This document shows, piece after piece, positions 11,938-19,399 of a DNA stretch of 36,136 nucleotides. The notes under the pieces are model-generated. The model was not told the DNA's origin. It did no database searches and saw only the letters and a program-made list of their open reading frames with translations. This DNA is from a virus. The first letter of the stretch is position 1; each line of letters opens with the position of its first letter. The DNA is taken from IMG/VR virus record IMGVR_UViG_3300006950_000002, positions 1 to 36,136 of that record, one strand, 5' to 3'. Both the position numbers and the translations under genes were made by a program.

Positions 11938-12578
11938 TGAATCTATATGAAAAGATTGTTGAAGTTAGAAAAGTTGCCAGTGGTTTTTCTAAAGATACAA
12001 AAGGATTTGGTTATGAGTATGTAAGTGGAAATCAAATTTTAAATAAAATAAAAGAAAAAATGAATGAGGTTGGTTTGATACTGCAGCCAAGCGCAAAAGT
12101 GGGAGAGCACGAACTATTCTGCTATACAAGTGCAAAAGGACAAGAAAAGGTAGATATCCAAGTATGGGGTAATATGGCTTATACATGGATAAATGCAGAA
12201 AAGCCTGATGAAAGAGAAATAGTTGATTGGGCTTACTACGGACAACAAGAAGATATTTCAAAAAGCTTCGGGAGCGCATTAACTTACAGTGAAAGATACT
12301 TCTTGCTTAAATATTTTGGACTTCCTACGGACGAAGATGATCCAGATGGAAAAGACACAAGTGGAAAGCAAACAACAAAACCTACATCAACGGCATTCAA
12401 ATTATCAGAGTCCCAAATTAAAAGATTATTTGCTCTAGGGCAAGCAGCAGGATATCAAAAGATAGCCATAATAGACCAAATAAAGAAGAAATTTGAGAAG
12501 GAACCTGACAAGCTAACAAAATTAGAATATGACAAAGTTTGTGAAGGTTATGGGGCAAAGGCAAATGAAAAAAAATAG
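11937..12578 (+). CDS. erf: ERF-family single-strand annealing recombinase
   Basis: This 213-residue recombinase should bind single-stranded DNA and anneal complementary strands for phage recombination. Residues 1-140 are the ERF domain, with YEYVSGNQILNKIKEKMNEV and the signature FGSALTYSERYFLLKYFGLP at 111-130, followed by TDEDDPDG. A linker (140-155) leads to a C-terminal helical domain (156-205) seen in many ERF proteins. The start overlaps the upstream stop. It lies between Gp157 and HNH/NinB genes, forming the recombination module that precedes replication. Confidence 0.93.
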   Translation: MNLYEKIVEVRKVASGFSKDTKGFGYEYVSGNQILNKIKEKMNEVGLILQPSAKVGEHELFCYTSAKGQEKVDIQVWGNMAYTWINAEKPDEREIVDWAYYGQQEDISKSFGSALTYSERYFLLKYFGLPTDEDDPDGKDTSGKQTTKPTSTAFKLSESQIKRLFALGQAAGYQKIAIIDQIKKKFEKEPDKLTKLEYDKVCEGYGAKANEKK

Positions 12579-12840
12579 CATTATAACAGACAATTTTGAA
12601 GAATGTTATTTATGCGGCAGTGGTTACGGTTTAACGCCGCATCATTGCATGAAGGGGACAGGCAATAGAAAGTTAGCAGATAAATACAAATTAATTGTCC
12701 CTCTCTGCATTCAATGTCATAAGGAATTACATGATAATAACAAAGGTGAAAGATCCCTTATAGAAATAGCACAGAAATTATTTGAAAATAAATATTCGCA
12801 TGAGTTTTGGATGAAAGTTTTTATGAAAAACTATTTGTAG
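12565..12840 (+). CDS. Small HNH-type nuclease/zinc-binding protein
   Basis: This 91-residue protein has a zinc-finger HNH-like core: CYLC at 14-17, TPHH at 24-27, and LCIQCHKELH at 47-56, with the pattern CxxC...HH...CxxCHxxxH. This is typical of small phage HNH proteins beside annealing proteins. I chose the ATG at 12565, overlapping the end of the ERF gene; longer in-frame starts would run deeper into that gene. It may cut recombination or replication intermediates; binding without cutting is also possible, because the central Asn is not certain. Confidence 0.75.
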   Translation: MKKNSIITDNFEECYLCGSGYGLTPHHCMKGTGNRKLADKYKLIVPLCIQCHKELHDNNKGERSLIEIAQKLFENKYSHEFWMKVFMKNYL

Positions 12841-12848
12841 GAGGAATT

Positions 12849-13385
12849 ATGGTTAAAGCAGATTTAAAAACAGGTATGAGAGTAAGAATGAGAAATGACA
12901 GCATTAGTTTAGTGGTATGTGACGTATTGATAAATGGAAAAAAAGATATATTGTTTGCAGATAATGATGGAGAGTGGATGGACGGAAGTTCATATAAAGA
13001 CAATCTTATGGTTGAAAAACATGGAAATGAAGAAGATAGATGTTTTGACATAATGGAAGTTTATTTAATAAACACGAATCAAGACCATTTTGCTGGTAGC
13101 TTTATGAAATTAAATGAAAGAAATTCAATTTGGAAACGAGAAGAGTATACAACGAAGCAGAAAGAAATATTTAAAGCACTTAAAACTCTAGGCTACAAAT
13201 ATACAGCGATGGATAGCAATGGAGGCGGACAGTATTTATATGCATATATTAAAAAACCTGTTAAGGGTAAATGCATATGGGTGAACCTTGACTATAATCA
13301 AATCAGAATAACACATTTAAAAGAGCAATTTAACTTTGTGAAATGGAAAGATGTAGAACCTTTCGAGATACCTACTTTATTATAG
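12849..13385 (+). CDS. Hypothetical early protein
   Basis: This 178-residue protein starts at an ATG with TAGGAGGAATT upstream; a longer frame to 12807 lies inside the HNH gene and was rejected. Residues 1-50 look like a small SH3-like barrel (LKTGMRVRMRNDSISLVVCD, then ILFADNDGEWMDG) that recurs in phage hypothetical proteins. Residues 100-178 are a second mixed domain (KALKTLGYKYTAMDSNGGGQ, then KGKCIWVNLDYNQIRI). Its function is unknown. The context is recombination/replication. Confidence 0.68.
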   Translation: MVKADLKTGMRVRMRNDSISLVVCDVLINGKKDILFADNDGEWMDGSSYKDNLMVEKHGNEEDRCFDIMEVYLINTNQDHFAGSFMKLNERNSIWKREEYTTKQKEIFKALKTLGYKYTAMDSNGGGQYLYAYIKKPVKGKCIWVNLDYNQIRITHLKEQFNFVKWKDVEPFEIPTLL

Positions 13386-13393
13386 GTGATGGC

Positions 13394-13948
13394 ATGGATT
13401 TGAATTTTATTAAAGGCAAAATCACAAGAGAATTTAATGGAAACTTCAATGTTATGCTTGAAGTTTCCAAAGACCAACAAAATAGCATAGAAGCATTAAA
13501 TGAGCTTTTAAACAACGATAAAATCAAAGAAGCTAATATTCGCAACAGGAAGAAAAAACGCTCATTGGATGCAAACGCGTACGCTTGGAAGTTAATGTCT
13601 GAAATTGCAGATGCATTAAAAACGAGTAAAGATGAAGTATATGAAGAAATGTTAAAAAGATACGGAACAAATGAAACTGATGAAAATGGAAATATGATTA
13701 CATTTTCTATACAGTCAAAGATAGACATTAGTAAAACACAATTACATTGTGCTTGTATAGGCAAAGGAACGATTGGAGAAAAAGAATTTAACCATTATCG
13801 ACTGATAAAAGGGTCGAGCGAGTATGACACAAAGGAAATGAGTATTCTTATAGACGGAATAGTAAACGAATGTAAGGAATTAAAGATATCAACAATTACT
13901 CCAGCAGAATTAGAAATGATGAAAGGAGCGTGGGTAAGTGGCAGATAA
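13394..13948 (+). CDS. NinB-like recombination protein
   Basis: This 184-residue protein carries the basic segment RNRKKKRSLDANAYAWKLMS and IADALKTSKDEVYEEMLKRY, the hallmark of NinB-type phage recombination proteins (lambda NinB/Orf family and its Firmicute relatives), which modulate single-strand annealing. The C-terminus is helical (DTKEMSILIDGIVNECKEL). The ATG at 13394 has TAGGTGAT upstream; an in-frame ATG at 13343 lies inside the previous gene. It overlaps the next gene's GTG start by 11 bases. Confidence 0.85.
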   Translation: MDLNFIKGKITREFNGNFNVMLEVSKDQQNSIEALNELLNNDKIKEANIRNRKKKRSLDANAYAWKLMSEIADALKTSKDEVYEEMLKRYGTNETDENGNMITFSIQSKIDISKTQLHCACIGKGTIGEKEFNHYRLIKGSSEYDTKEMSILIDGIVNECKELKISTITPAELEMMKGAWVSGR

Positions 13949-14438
13949 AAGAATGTTTACAAAAACAATAATAGATAGTGATGCGTTTTTAGATATGCCT
14001 TTATCGACACAATGTTTATATTTTCATTTAGTAATTAGAGCAAATGAAAATGGATTTCTAAATAATGCAAAATCAATTTGCAAAATTATAGGATGTAATG
14101 ATATCGACATCAATAAATTAGTAATTGCTAATTTTATTGCAAGACATAAAGATGGAATCTATGAAATCAAAAATTGGGATTTCATAATAGGTAGAGGGGA
14201 GACAGCAAAGAAGCGATTGACATATAAATACAGAAAATGGCGAGAGAATGTGCTTATAAGAGACGATTATACTTGTAAACATTGTGGCACTAAAATTGAA
14301 CTTGAGGTACATCACATAAAAAAATTTTCAGAGTTTGAAGATGAAAGATATGAAATTAACAATGGTGTTACTCTTTGTAAACAATGTCATATGGAACTAC
14401 ATAGGTTAGAGAGGTGCAAAGTTAATGGCAGATGTTAA
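13938..14438 (+). CDS. Replication-protein N-terminal domain fused to HNH endonuclease
   Basis: This 166-residue chimera has two parts. Residues 1-85 (DKRMFTKTIIDSDAFLDMPL, then STQCLYFHLVIRANENGFL, then NAKSICKIIGCNDID) match the N-terminal winged-helix region of Firmicute phage DnaD/replisome-organizer proteins. Residues 98-157 are an HNH domain: YRKWRENVLIRDDYTCKHCG, EVHHIKKF, then GVTLCKQCHMELH, with C113/C116, H125/H126 and C147/C150. The usual C-terminal replication half is absent. The start is GTG at 13938 with AAAGGAG upstream. A full replisome organizer follows directly, overlapping by 14 bases. An HNH homing-type insertion followed by truncation is a reasonable explanation, but a true fused nuclease is also possible. 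Confidence 0.78.
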   Translation: MADKRMFTKTIIDSDAFLDMPLSTQCLYFHLVIRANENGFLNNAKSICKIIGCNDIDINKLVIANFIARHKDGIYEIKNWDFIIGRGETAKKRLTYKYRKWRENVLIRDDYTCKHCGTKIELEVHHIKKFSEFEDERYEINNGVTLCKQCHMELHRLERCKVNGRC

Positions 14439-15291
14439 ATGGATTAGAATTGCAACGGACATGTTTAATAACAGAAAAATAAAGCAGATACGGAAAATGC
14501 CTGATGGTGATGCTCTTTTAGTTATATGGATGCAAACACTTTGCTTGTCGGGTCAAATAAATGACAATGGTTTAATGCATTTTTCTAAAGATATTCCATT
14601 TACTGATGAAATGCTTGCAACTGAATTTGATAGACCTATTCAAATTATAAGATTGGCGTTAACAACATTCGAAAAATTTGGAATGATTGAAGTATTCAAT
14701 AATATTTTAATAGTTAGCAACTGGGAAAAATATCAAAGTGCAGATAAATTACAGCAAATTAGGGAGCAGAATAGAGTAAGACAACAGAAATTCAAAGAAA
14801 ATCAAAAGTTATTATCAGAAAGTAACGTTACTGTAACGTTACCAGTAACGCAAGGTAACGCAACAGAACTAGAACTAGAACTAGAACTAGAACTAGATAA
14901 AGATAAAGATATAAAGATATATAGTTCCGTGATTGATTATCTAAATCTTAAATGTAATACAAAATATAAAACATCTTCTGCTAAAACAAAATCATTAATA
15001 GATGCCAGAGTAAACGATAAATTTACACTAGAGGATTTTAAAAAAGTTATTGATATAAAATCTGCCGAATGGCTGAATGATGCTGAACGAAATAAATATT
15101 TAAGGCCTGAAACATTGTTCGGCAATAAATTCGAGGGATATTTGAATCAAAAAATAGCAGTCAAACAGGACAAGCCACAAACAACTACTAAACCTAATAA
15201 ATTTCATAACTTTGACGGTAAAATGGCGGGCTTGGGAGAAAGTCAACTAGAGGAAATAGCACGTAGAAATCAAGAGAAATTTAAAAAGTGA
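14425..15291 (+). CDS. Phage replisome organizer / replication initiation protein
   Basis: This 288-residue initiator has an N-terminal DNA-binding domain (1-120, Phage_rep_org_N type: VKWIRIATDMFNNRKIKQIR, then LLVIWMQTLCLSGQINDNG, then LIVSNWEKYQSADKL). A low-complexity linker (121-165) contains ELELELELELDKDKD. The C-terminal domain (166-243: VIDYLNLKCNTKYKTSSAKT, then RPETLFGNKFEGYL) is the conserved phage replication C-terminal domain that recruits the host helicase loader. The linker DNA carries GTAACG and AGAACT repeats, a probable origin inside the gene. The ATG follows GAGAGGTGCAAAGTTA inside the upstream gene. The next gene starts 10 bases after its stop. Confidence 0.93.
   Translation: MADVKWIRIATDMFNNRKIKQIRKMPDGDALLVIWMQTLCLSGQINDNGLMHFSKDIPFTDEMLATEFDRPIQIIRLALTTFEKFGMIEVFNNILIVSNWEKYQSADKLQQIREQNRVRQQKFKENQKLLSESNVTVTLPVTQGNATELELELELELDKDKDIKIYSSVIDYLNLKCNTKYKTSSAKTKSLIDARVNDKFTLEDFKKVIDIKSAEWLNDAERNKYLRPETLFGNKFEGYLNQKIAVKQDKPQTTTKPNKFHNFDGKMAGLGESQLEEIARRNQEKFKK
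14822..14912. other. Candidate replication origin (iterons) within replisome organizer gene
   Basis: Four GTAACG repeats (14822, 14833, 14845, 14855) are spaced 10-12 bp, two of them extended as GTAACGTTAC palindromes. They are followed by five AGAACT units (14865-14894) and an AT-rich GATAAA stretch. Repeats in the initiator's own linker, followed by easily melted DNA, are a standard origin form in Firmicute phages. Confidence 0.65.
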
Positions 15292-15301
15292 GGTGATTGT
15301 G

Positions 15302-15544
15302 GTGACAGCAACATTCGATAAAGCAAATATAAAAGTGTGGTTCAACACTTTAGGCACATCAAGAAACTTTAAAAATGTAACAGAAATAGTAATGAGCGAA
15401 AACTCATATTTGATAAAGACATCAGATGAAAATCAATATATTATGCCGATGGCAAATGTAAACATGATTGAACAAATTAACACAGATAATGACATGGATA
15501 AAAAAATGTATGAGCTTAAAGAGAAATTTAAAAATAACTACTAA
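15302..15544 (+). CDS. Hypothetical small protein
   Basis: This 80-residue product starts at GTG 15302, six bases after AGGTG; an earlier in-frame GTG at 15293 lies within that site. The first 60 residues alternate strands (TATFDKANIKVWFNTLG, then NVTEIVMSENSYLIKTSD, then QYIMPMANVNMIEQI), suggesting a small PH-like or barrel fold. A charged helix follows (KKMYELKEKFK). No family is recognised. It lies between replication and DNA methylation genes. Confidence 0.62.
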   Translation: MTATFDKANIKVWFNTLGTSRNFKNVTEIVMSENSYLIKTSDENQYIMPMANVNMIEQINTDNDMDKKMYELKEKFKNNY

Positions 15545-15557
15545 CTAGGAGGAATAA

Positions 15558-16367
15558 ATGGAACTATACCATGATCACTTTCAAAATTACAAAAAGCAAA
15601 ATATTCCAAAAGCACAACTAATAATTGCTGATATACCATATAACATTGGCATAAATGCCTACGCCTCCAATCCAAGTTGGTATAAAGACGGTGATAATAA
15701 AAACGGTGAAAGCAATCTAGCAAAGACAACTTTTTTCGACACAGACAATGATTTTAAAATTCCAGAATTTATGCATTTCGTGAGTACAATGTTAAAAAAA
15801 GAACCAAAAAAAACAGGTCAAGCAGGTTGTATGATTGTATTTTGTGAGTTTGAACAACAATTCATGTTGATAGAAAAAGCCAAGGAATACGGTTTTAATC
15901 ATTACATAAATCTTGTATTCAGAAAGAATTATTCAGCGCAGGTATTAAAAGCAAATATGAAAATTGTCGGAAATTGTGAATATGCAGTGCTTTTATACAG
16001 AGAAAAATTACCTAAATTCAACAATGAAAGAAAAATGATATTTAATTGTATGGATTATGAAAGGGATAGCGAGACACCAAAAATACATCCTACGCAAAAA
16101 AGCATAAAAGTAATCAAAAAGCTTATATCAATATTTACAGATGTTGGAGATGTTGTAATCGACCCATGTGCAGGCAGCGGAGTAACTTTATTAGCCGCTG
16201 AAATGTTAGGGCGTAAATCATATGGCTTTGAAATTAAAAAACAATATGTTGATGATTTCAATTCTAAACTAGCAAAAAACATTCAAATATCTATGCTCCA
16301 ACAAGAATTTGAAGAGAAGAAAGCAAATAAGCTTATTCTAGGAGGCACATATGAAAAATTGTATTAA
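15558..16367 (+). CDS. DNA methyltransferase, N6-adenine/N4-cytosine type
   Basis: This 269-residue amino-methyltransferase has beta-class order, with catalytic motif IV first and the AdoMet site last. Motif IV reads ADIPYN (24-29), where DPPY is usual and Ile replaces the first Pro. HPTQKS (177-182) and the AdoMet-binding DPCAGSG (202-208), with following LLAAEMLGRKSYGFEI, are clear. It has no restriction partner nearby, so it is an orphan phage enzyme that probably protects phage DNA from host restriction or marks it for packaging or replication. The ATG follows TAGGAGGAATAA. The recognition sequence cannot be read from the protein. Confidence 0.92.
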   Translation: MELYHDHFQNYKKQNIPKAQLIIADIPYNIGINAYASNPSWYKDGDNKNGESNLAKTTFFDTDNDFKIPEFMHFVSTMLKKEPKKTGQAGCMIVFCEFEQQFMLIEKAKEYGFNHYINLVFRKNYSAQVLKANMKIVGNCEYAVLLYREKLPKFNNERKMIFNCMDYERDSETPKIHPTQKSIKVIKKLISIFTDVGDVVIDPCAGSGVTLLAAEMLGRKSYGFEIKKQYVDDFNSKLAKNIQISMLQQEFEEKKANKLILGGTYEKLY

Positions 16368-16442
16368 TTGTGGAAAAAAAAACTAACTTGCGACAGGTTA
16401 GGTTGGGACGGAAATTTAAGATTTCAAATGAAAAGGGGATAG
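16351..16442 (+). pseudogene. Tiny Cys-rich ORF interrupted at an A9 tract
   Basis: An ATG with AGGAGGCACAT upstream opens a frame reading MKNCINCGKKN and stopping at 16384-16386, right after nine A residues (16374-16382). With one extra A, or a -1 slip on the A tract, the frame would continue as GKKKLTCDRLGWDGNLRFQM and stop at 16440-16442, giving a 30-residue Cys-containing peptide typical of phage early regions. It could be a natural mutation, a sequencing or assembly error in the homopolymer, or slippage-regulated. It overlaps the methyltransferase end by 17 bases. Confidence 0.5.
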
Positions 16443-16444
16443 AG

Positions 16445-16900
16445 ATGGAAATTAAATTCAGAGCATGGGATAAGTTCGAGAAAAGAATGGGTGAAGTAAA
16501 TTACATTAAATATAGCAACGTACAGTATACACAAATTTCTGCCAGATTTAAGAAAAAAGAAAAAATTGTTGATGAGTGGTTTAATTACGGATGTGAAGAT
16601 GGTAGCGATAATATAATCTTGATGCAATACACAGGCGAATGTATTCCAGATTGCGGAGAAATGATTTATGACGGCGATATTTTAGAACAAAGTTATGTAA
16701 GCCCATTGGATGGAGAAACAATTATAAATAGATATTTAGTTTGTTTTGAAAATGGATGCTACATAGTAAAAAATATAGGGCACAGTCCTTACGGAGATAC
16801 GTTTTTATATTTTATACTTAATACACATGACGGACATTTCATTGTAAAAATTATTGGTAATAAATTTGATAATTCAGAGTTGTTGGAGGTAGAAGAATGA
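16445..16900 (+). CDS. YopX family protein
   Basis: This 151-residue protein begins with the family hallmark MEIKFRAWDKFEKRMGEV. The central QYTGECIPDCGEMIYDGDIL and the later HFIVKIIGNKFDN match the YopX fold (small, beta-rich) known from SPbeta and many Firmicute phages; the function is unknown. I set the start at ATG 16445 (AAAAGGGGATAGAG upstream). A longer in-frame GTG at 16370 is rejected because it lacks a binding site and lies over the broken Cys-rich ORF. Its end (LEVEE) is formed by the next gene's ribosome binding site. Confidence 0.92.
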   Translation: MEIKFRAWDKFEKRMGEVNYIKYSNVQYTQISARFKKKEKIVDEWFNYGCEDGSDNIILMQYTGECIPDCGEMIYDGDILEQSYVSPLDGETIINRYLVCFENGCYIVKNIGHSPYGDTFLYFILNTHDGHFIVKIIGNKFDNSELLEVEE

Positions 16901-17256
16901 AATTAACTAATGAACAAAAAACAAAGATATTGCATGACAGTGCAATAAAATGTGATATGGGTGGACATGTTGTAATCTGTGAAAAGAAGGCTGATTTACA
17001 GACAAATGCTGAACGTATGATGGGAAATATGTCATATGTTAAAAATCCTTATAAGAATAGTTATTTATATCTAGATAGTGTAGATGCTTGTTTTTACGTA
17101 GAAAGAGAAATGGCATGCGTAACATTTGTTGCAAGTTGGATTGTAGGCAGCAAGGATTTATCAATAAGTAAAATGGAAAAAGCGATTATTTTAATAAATA
17201 AAATGCTTTTGGAAATGCAATATATGATAAATGAGTTGTTGGAGGTAGGTGAATGA
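16897..17256 (+). CDS. Hypothetical early protein
   Basis: This 119-residue protein has an N-terminal helix (LTNEQKTKILHDSAIKCD), a central part with strands (GHVVICEKKADL, SYLYLDSVDACFYV) and a long C-terminal helix (LSISKMEKAIILINKMLLEM). There is no membrane segment and no recognised family. It overlaps both neighbours by four bases (ATGA), so it is translationally coupled with YopX and the ASCH-like gene. Confidence 0.65.
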   Translation: MKLTNEQKTKILHDSAIKCDMGGHVVICEKKADLQTNAERMMGNMSYVKNPYKNSYLYLDSVDACFYVEREMACVTFVASWIVGSKDLSISKMEKAIILINKMLLEMQYMINELLEVGE

Positions 17257-17828
17257 ACAGAGAAGAATTGCTAAAAATAGCAAAGCCAATACTATTTAAT
17301 ACAAAAATGGTACAAGCAATACTTGACGGAAGAAAGAGCGTAACAAGAAGGATTGTTAAACCACACTATAAGGATGATGAATACGGATTTCGAGTTTGTA
17401 CGAACGAAGCTCGTGGTGAAAGATGGGTTGAAAAGATAAACGAAGACGGCGGAAGTATATTTTTAGATGGTACCGTAAGGTATGTAAAACCTACTTACAA
17501 AGTTGGAGATATTCTCTATGTTAGGGAAACATTTAGCAGAGATTTTAGCGGAAATATCGTATTCAAAGCAGATGATGAATTTGCTAATTACCTTTCCGAA
17601 AATTGGCGCCCCTCAATTCACATGCCAAAAGAAGCAGCAAGAATATTTCTAAAAGTAACGAATGTTAGGGTTGAACAAGTAAAGGATATTACAGAAGAAC
17701 AGGCAATAGCAGAGGGATTTATTTCAAGGAAAGAATTTATGGAAACATTTTTAAAAATATATCCTAATTGCACAGAAGAAAGTTATGTATGGGTTATAGA
17801 GTTTGAAAGGGTGGAGGTTGAAGAATGA
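17253..17828 (+). CDS. ASCH/PUA-like phage protein
   Basis: This 191-residue protein belongs to a widespread phage family. Marks are ILFNTKMVQAILDGRKSVTR followed by RIVKP (13-37), YKVGDILYVRETF (82-94), WRPSIHMPKEAARIFLKVTN (113-132) and VEQVKDITEEQAIAEGF (135-151). The overall pattern is that of an ASCH domain (a PUA-like RNA- or nucleotide-binding fold). The role in phages is not known; related domains bind RNA or act as hydrolases on modified nucleosides. It overlaps the previous gene by four bases. Confidence 0.88.
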   Translation: MNREELLKIAKPILFNTKMVQAILDGRKSVTRRIVKPHYKDDEYGFRVCTNEARGERWVEKINEDGGSIFLDGTVRYVKPTYKVGDILYVRETFSRDFSGNIVFKADDEFANYLSENWRPSIHMPKEAARIFLKVTNVRVEQVKDITEEQAIAEGFISRKEFMETFLKIYPNCTEESYVWVIEFERVEVEE

Positions 17829-17950
17829 ATAAATATTATAAAACCTTTTCTAAAATCCTGAATAATGGCAAATAAAAATCAAAGTGAGTGTATGGATTAA
17901 ATAAAATGGAGTTGTCAAGGAATACTTGATAGCTCCTAAATGGAGGAATA
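17825..17950 (+). other. Leader segment before cytosine methyltransferase: 16-codon ORF and 12-bp hairpin
   Basis: A 16-codon ORF (MNKYYKTFSKILNNGK, 17825-17875) overlaps the upstream stop. A hairpin follows at 17908-17936: GGAGTTGTCAAG against CTTGATAGCTCC, with two G-T pairs and the loop GAATA. The methyltransferase binding site TGGAGGAATA follows 3 bases later. It could be a leader peptide with a translational or stability hairpin, or the scar of a deleted gene. Confidence 0.45.
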
Positions 17951-19387
17951 ATGAGAGAACTTATAATTGATTCGTTTGCAGGTGGAGGCGGTGCCAGTAC
18001 AGGAATAGAAATGGCAATAGGACATTCGGTGGACATAGCGATTAACCATGATGAAATGGCAATAAAAATGCACGAAGTTAATCATCCTAATACAAAACAC
18101 TACATCGAGAATGTGTGGGATATAGACCCATTGCAAGCGACACAAGGACAAGCGGTAGGATTGATGTGGGCATCACCTGATTGCAAACACTTTTCAAAAG
18201 CTAAAGGTGGAAAACCAGTAGATAAAAACGTTCGAGGATTAGCCTGGGTAGTTGCTAAATGGGCGAAAGCAGTAAAGCCAAGAATAATAATACTTGAGAA
18301 TGTAGAAGAATTTCAAACGTGGGGTCCATTGATTACAGATGAAAAAGGCGACTTATATCCAGACCCAAGCAAAAAGGGACAGACGTTTCATTTATTTATT
18401 AAGGCACTAGAAAAACAAGGCTATAAAGTAGCTTTTAGAGAATTAAGGGCTTGTGATTATGGAGCACCTACAACACGTAAAAGATTTTTTATGATTGCAA
18501 GATGTGATGGTAAACAAATTATATGGCCTGAACCAACTCATGGAAATCCAGAAGGCATTGAAGTTAGATGCGGATTATTAAAACCATGGAGAACAGCAGC
18601 AGAGTGTATTGATTGGAGCATACCTTGTCCTAGTATTTTTACAAGAAAGAAACCACTGGCAGAAAATACACTTGAAAGAATAGCAAAAGGAATTAAGAAA
18701 TTTGTTCTTGAAGCTGAATCACCATTTATATTAGATGATAAAGCAATGTTCTTGCAACATTATTATACAGCTCAAGGAGAAGAAATAAGGGGAAGTAGTC
18801 TTGATGAACCAATTGCAACAATACCAACTGCAAATAGATTTGGATTAGTCACTGCCTTTATATCAAAGTATTATGCAGGTACTTATGAGGGAGCTGGGAG
18901 CAGTTTAGACGAGCCACTTCATACATTAACAACTAAGGACCATCAAGCACTTATAACGGCATTTATAAGCAGACAGTTTCATACTTCAATAGGACATAAG
19001 CTTGATAAACCTCTTGCAACATCAACAACAGTTAATAAATCGAATTTAGTAACAGCGTTTTTGTTAAAGTATTATGGCGCTGATATAGGACAAACAATTA
19101 ATAGTCCATTACATACTATTACTACAAAAGATAGATTTGGACTAGTGACAATACACGGTGAAGATTATCAGATAATTGATATAGGAATGAGAATGTTAAA
19201 ACCGCACGAATTATTCAAAGCACAGGGTTTTCCCGATGATTACATAATTGACAGAGATATCAAAGGCAATCCATACCCAACTACAGAACAGACCGCAAAG
19301 TGCGGAAATAGTGTTTGTCCTCCGCTAGCAAGAGCACTGGTTGAAGCTAATTACCAAGAAGAAAACATTGAAAATATAGCAGTTTAG
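17951..19387 (+). CDS. C5-cytosine DNA methyltransferase with repeated target-recognition segments
   Basis: This 478-residue m5C methyltransferase is without an adjacent restriction enzyme. Motif I is DSFAGGGGASTGIE (7-20). Catalytic motif IV is ASPDCKHFS, with nucleophile C78. Motif VI is ENVEE (116-120), motif VIII YGAPTTRKRFF (170-180), and motifs IX-X KCGNSVCPPLARAL (450-463). Residues 284-407, between VIII and IX where target recognition lies, are four diverged repeats of about 32-35 residues with the pattern LDEPLxTxTTKxxxxLVTAFISKYY. Such repeats suggest several recognition modules or a repetitive DNA-contact surface. It probably protects phage DNA from restriction. The ATG follows TGGAGGAATA. 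Confidence 0.95.
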   Translation: MRELIIDSFAGGGGASTGIEMAIGHSVDIAINHDEMAIKMHEVNHPNTKHYIENVWDIDPLQATQGQAVGLMWASPDCKHFSKAKGGKPVDKNVRGLAWVVAKWAKAVKPRIIILENVEEFQTWGPLITDEKGDLYPDPSKKGQTFHLFIKALEKQGYKVAFRELRACDYGAPTTRKRFFMIARCDGKQIIWPEPTHGNPEGIEVRCGLLKPWRTAAECIDWSIPCPSIFTRKKPLAENTLERIAKGIKKFVLEAESPFILDDKAMFLQHYYTAQGEEIRGSSLDEPIATIPTANRFGLVTAFISKYYAGTYEGAGSSLDEPLHTLTTKDHQALITAFISRQFHTSIGHKLDKPLATSTTVNKSNLVTAFLLKYYGADIGQTINSPLHTITTKDRFGLVTIHGEDYQIIDIGMRMLKPHELFKAQGFPDDYIIDRDIKGNPYPTTEQTAKCGNSVCPPLARALVEANYQEENIENIAV

Positions 19388-19399
19388 GAGTGTGATTAA

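Noticed and set aside
16370-16444. Upstream GTG extension of the YopX gene
   Set aside because: There is no binding site for it, it lies over the A9 tract and broken Cys-rich ORF, and the family normally starts at MxIKFRAWD, which is ATG 16445.
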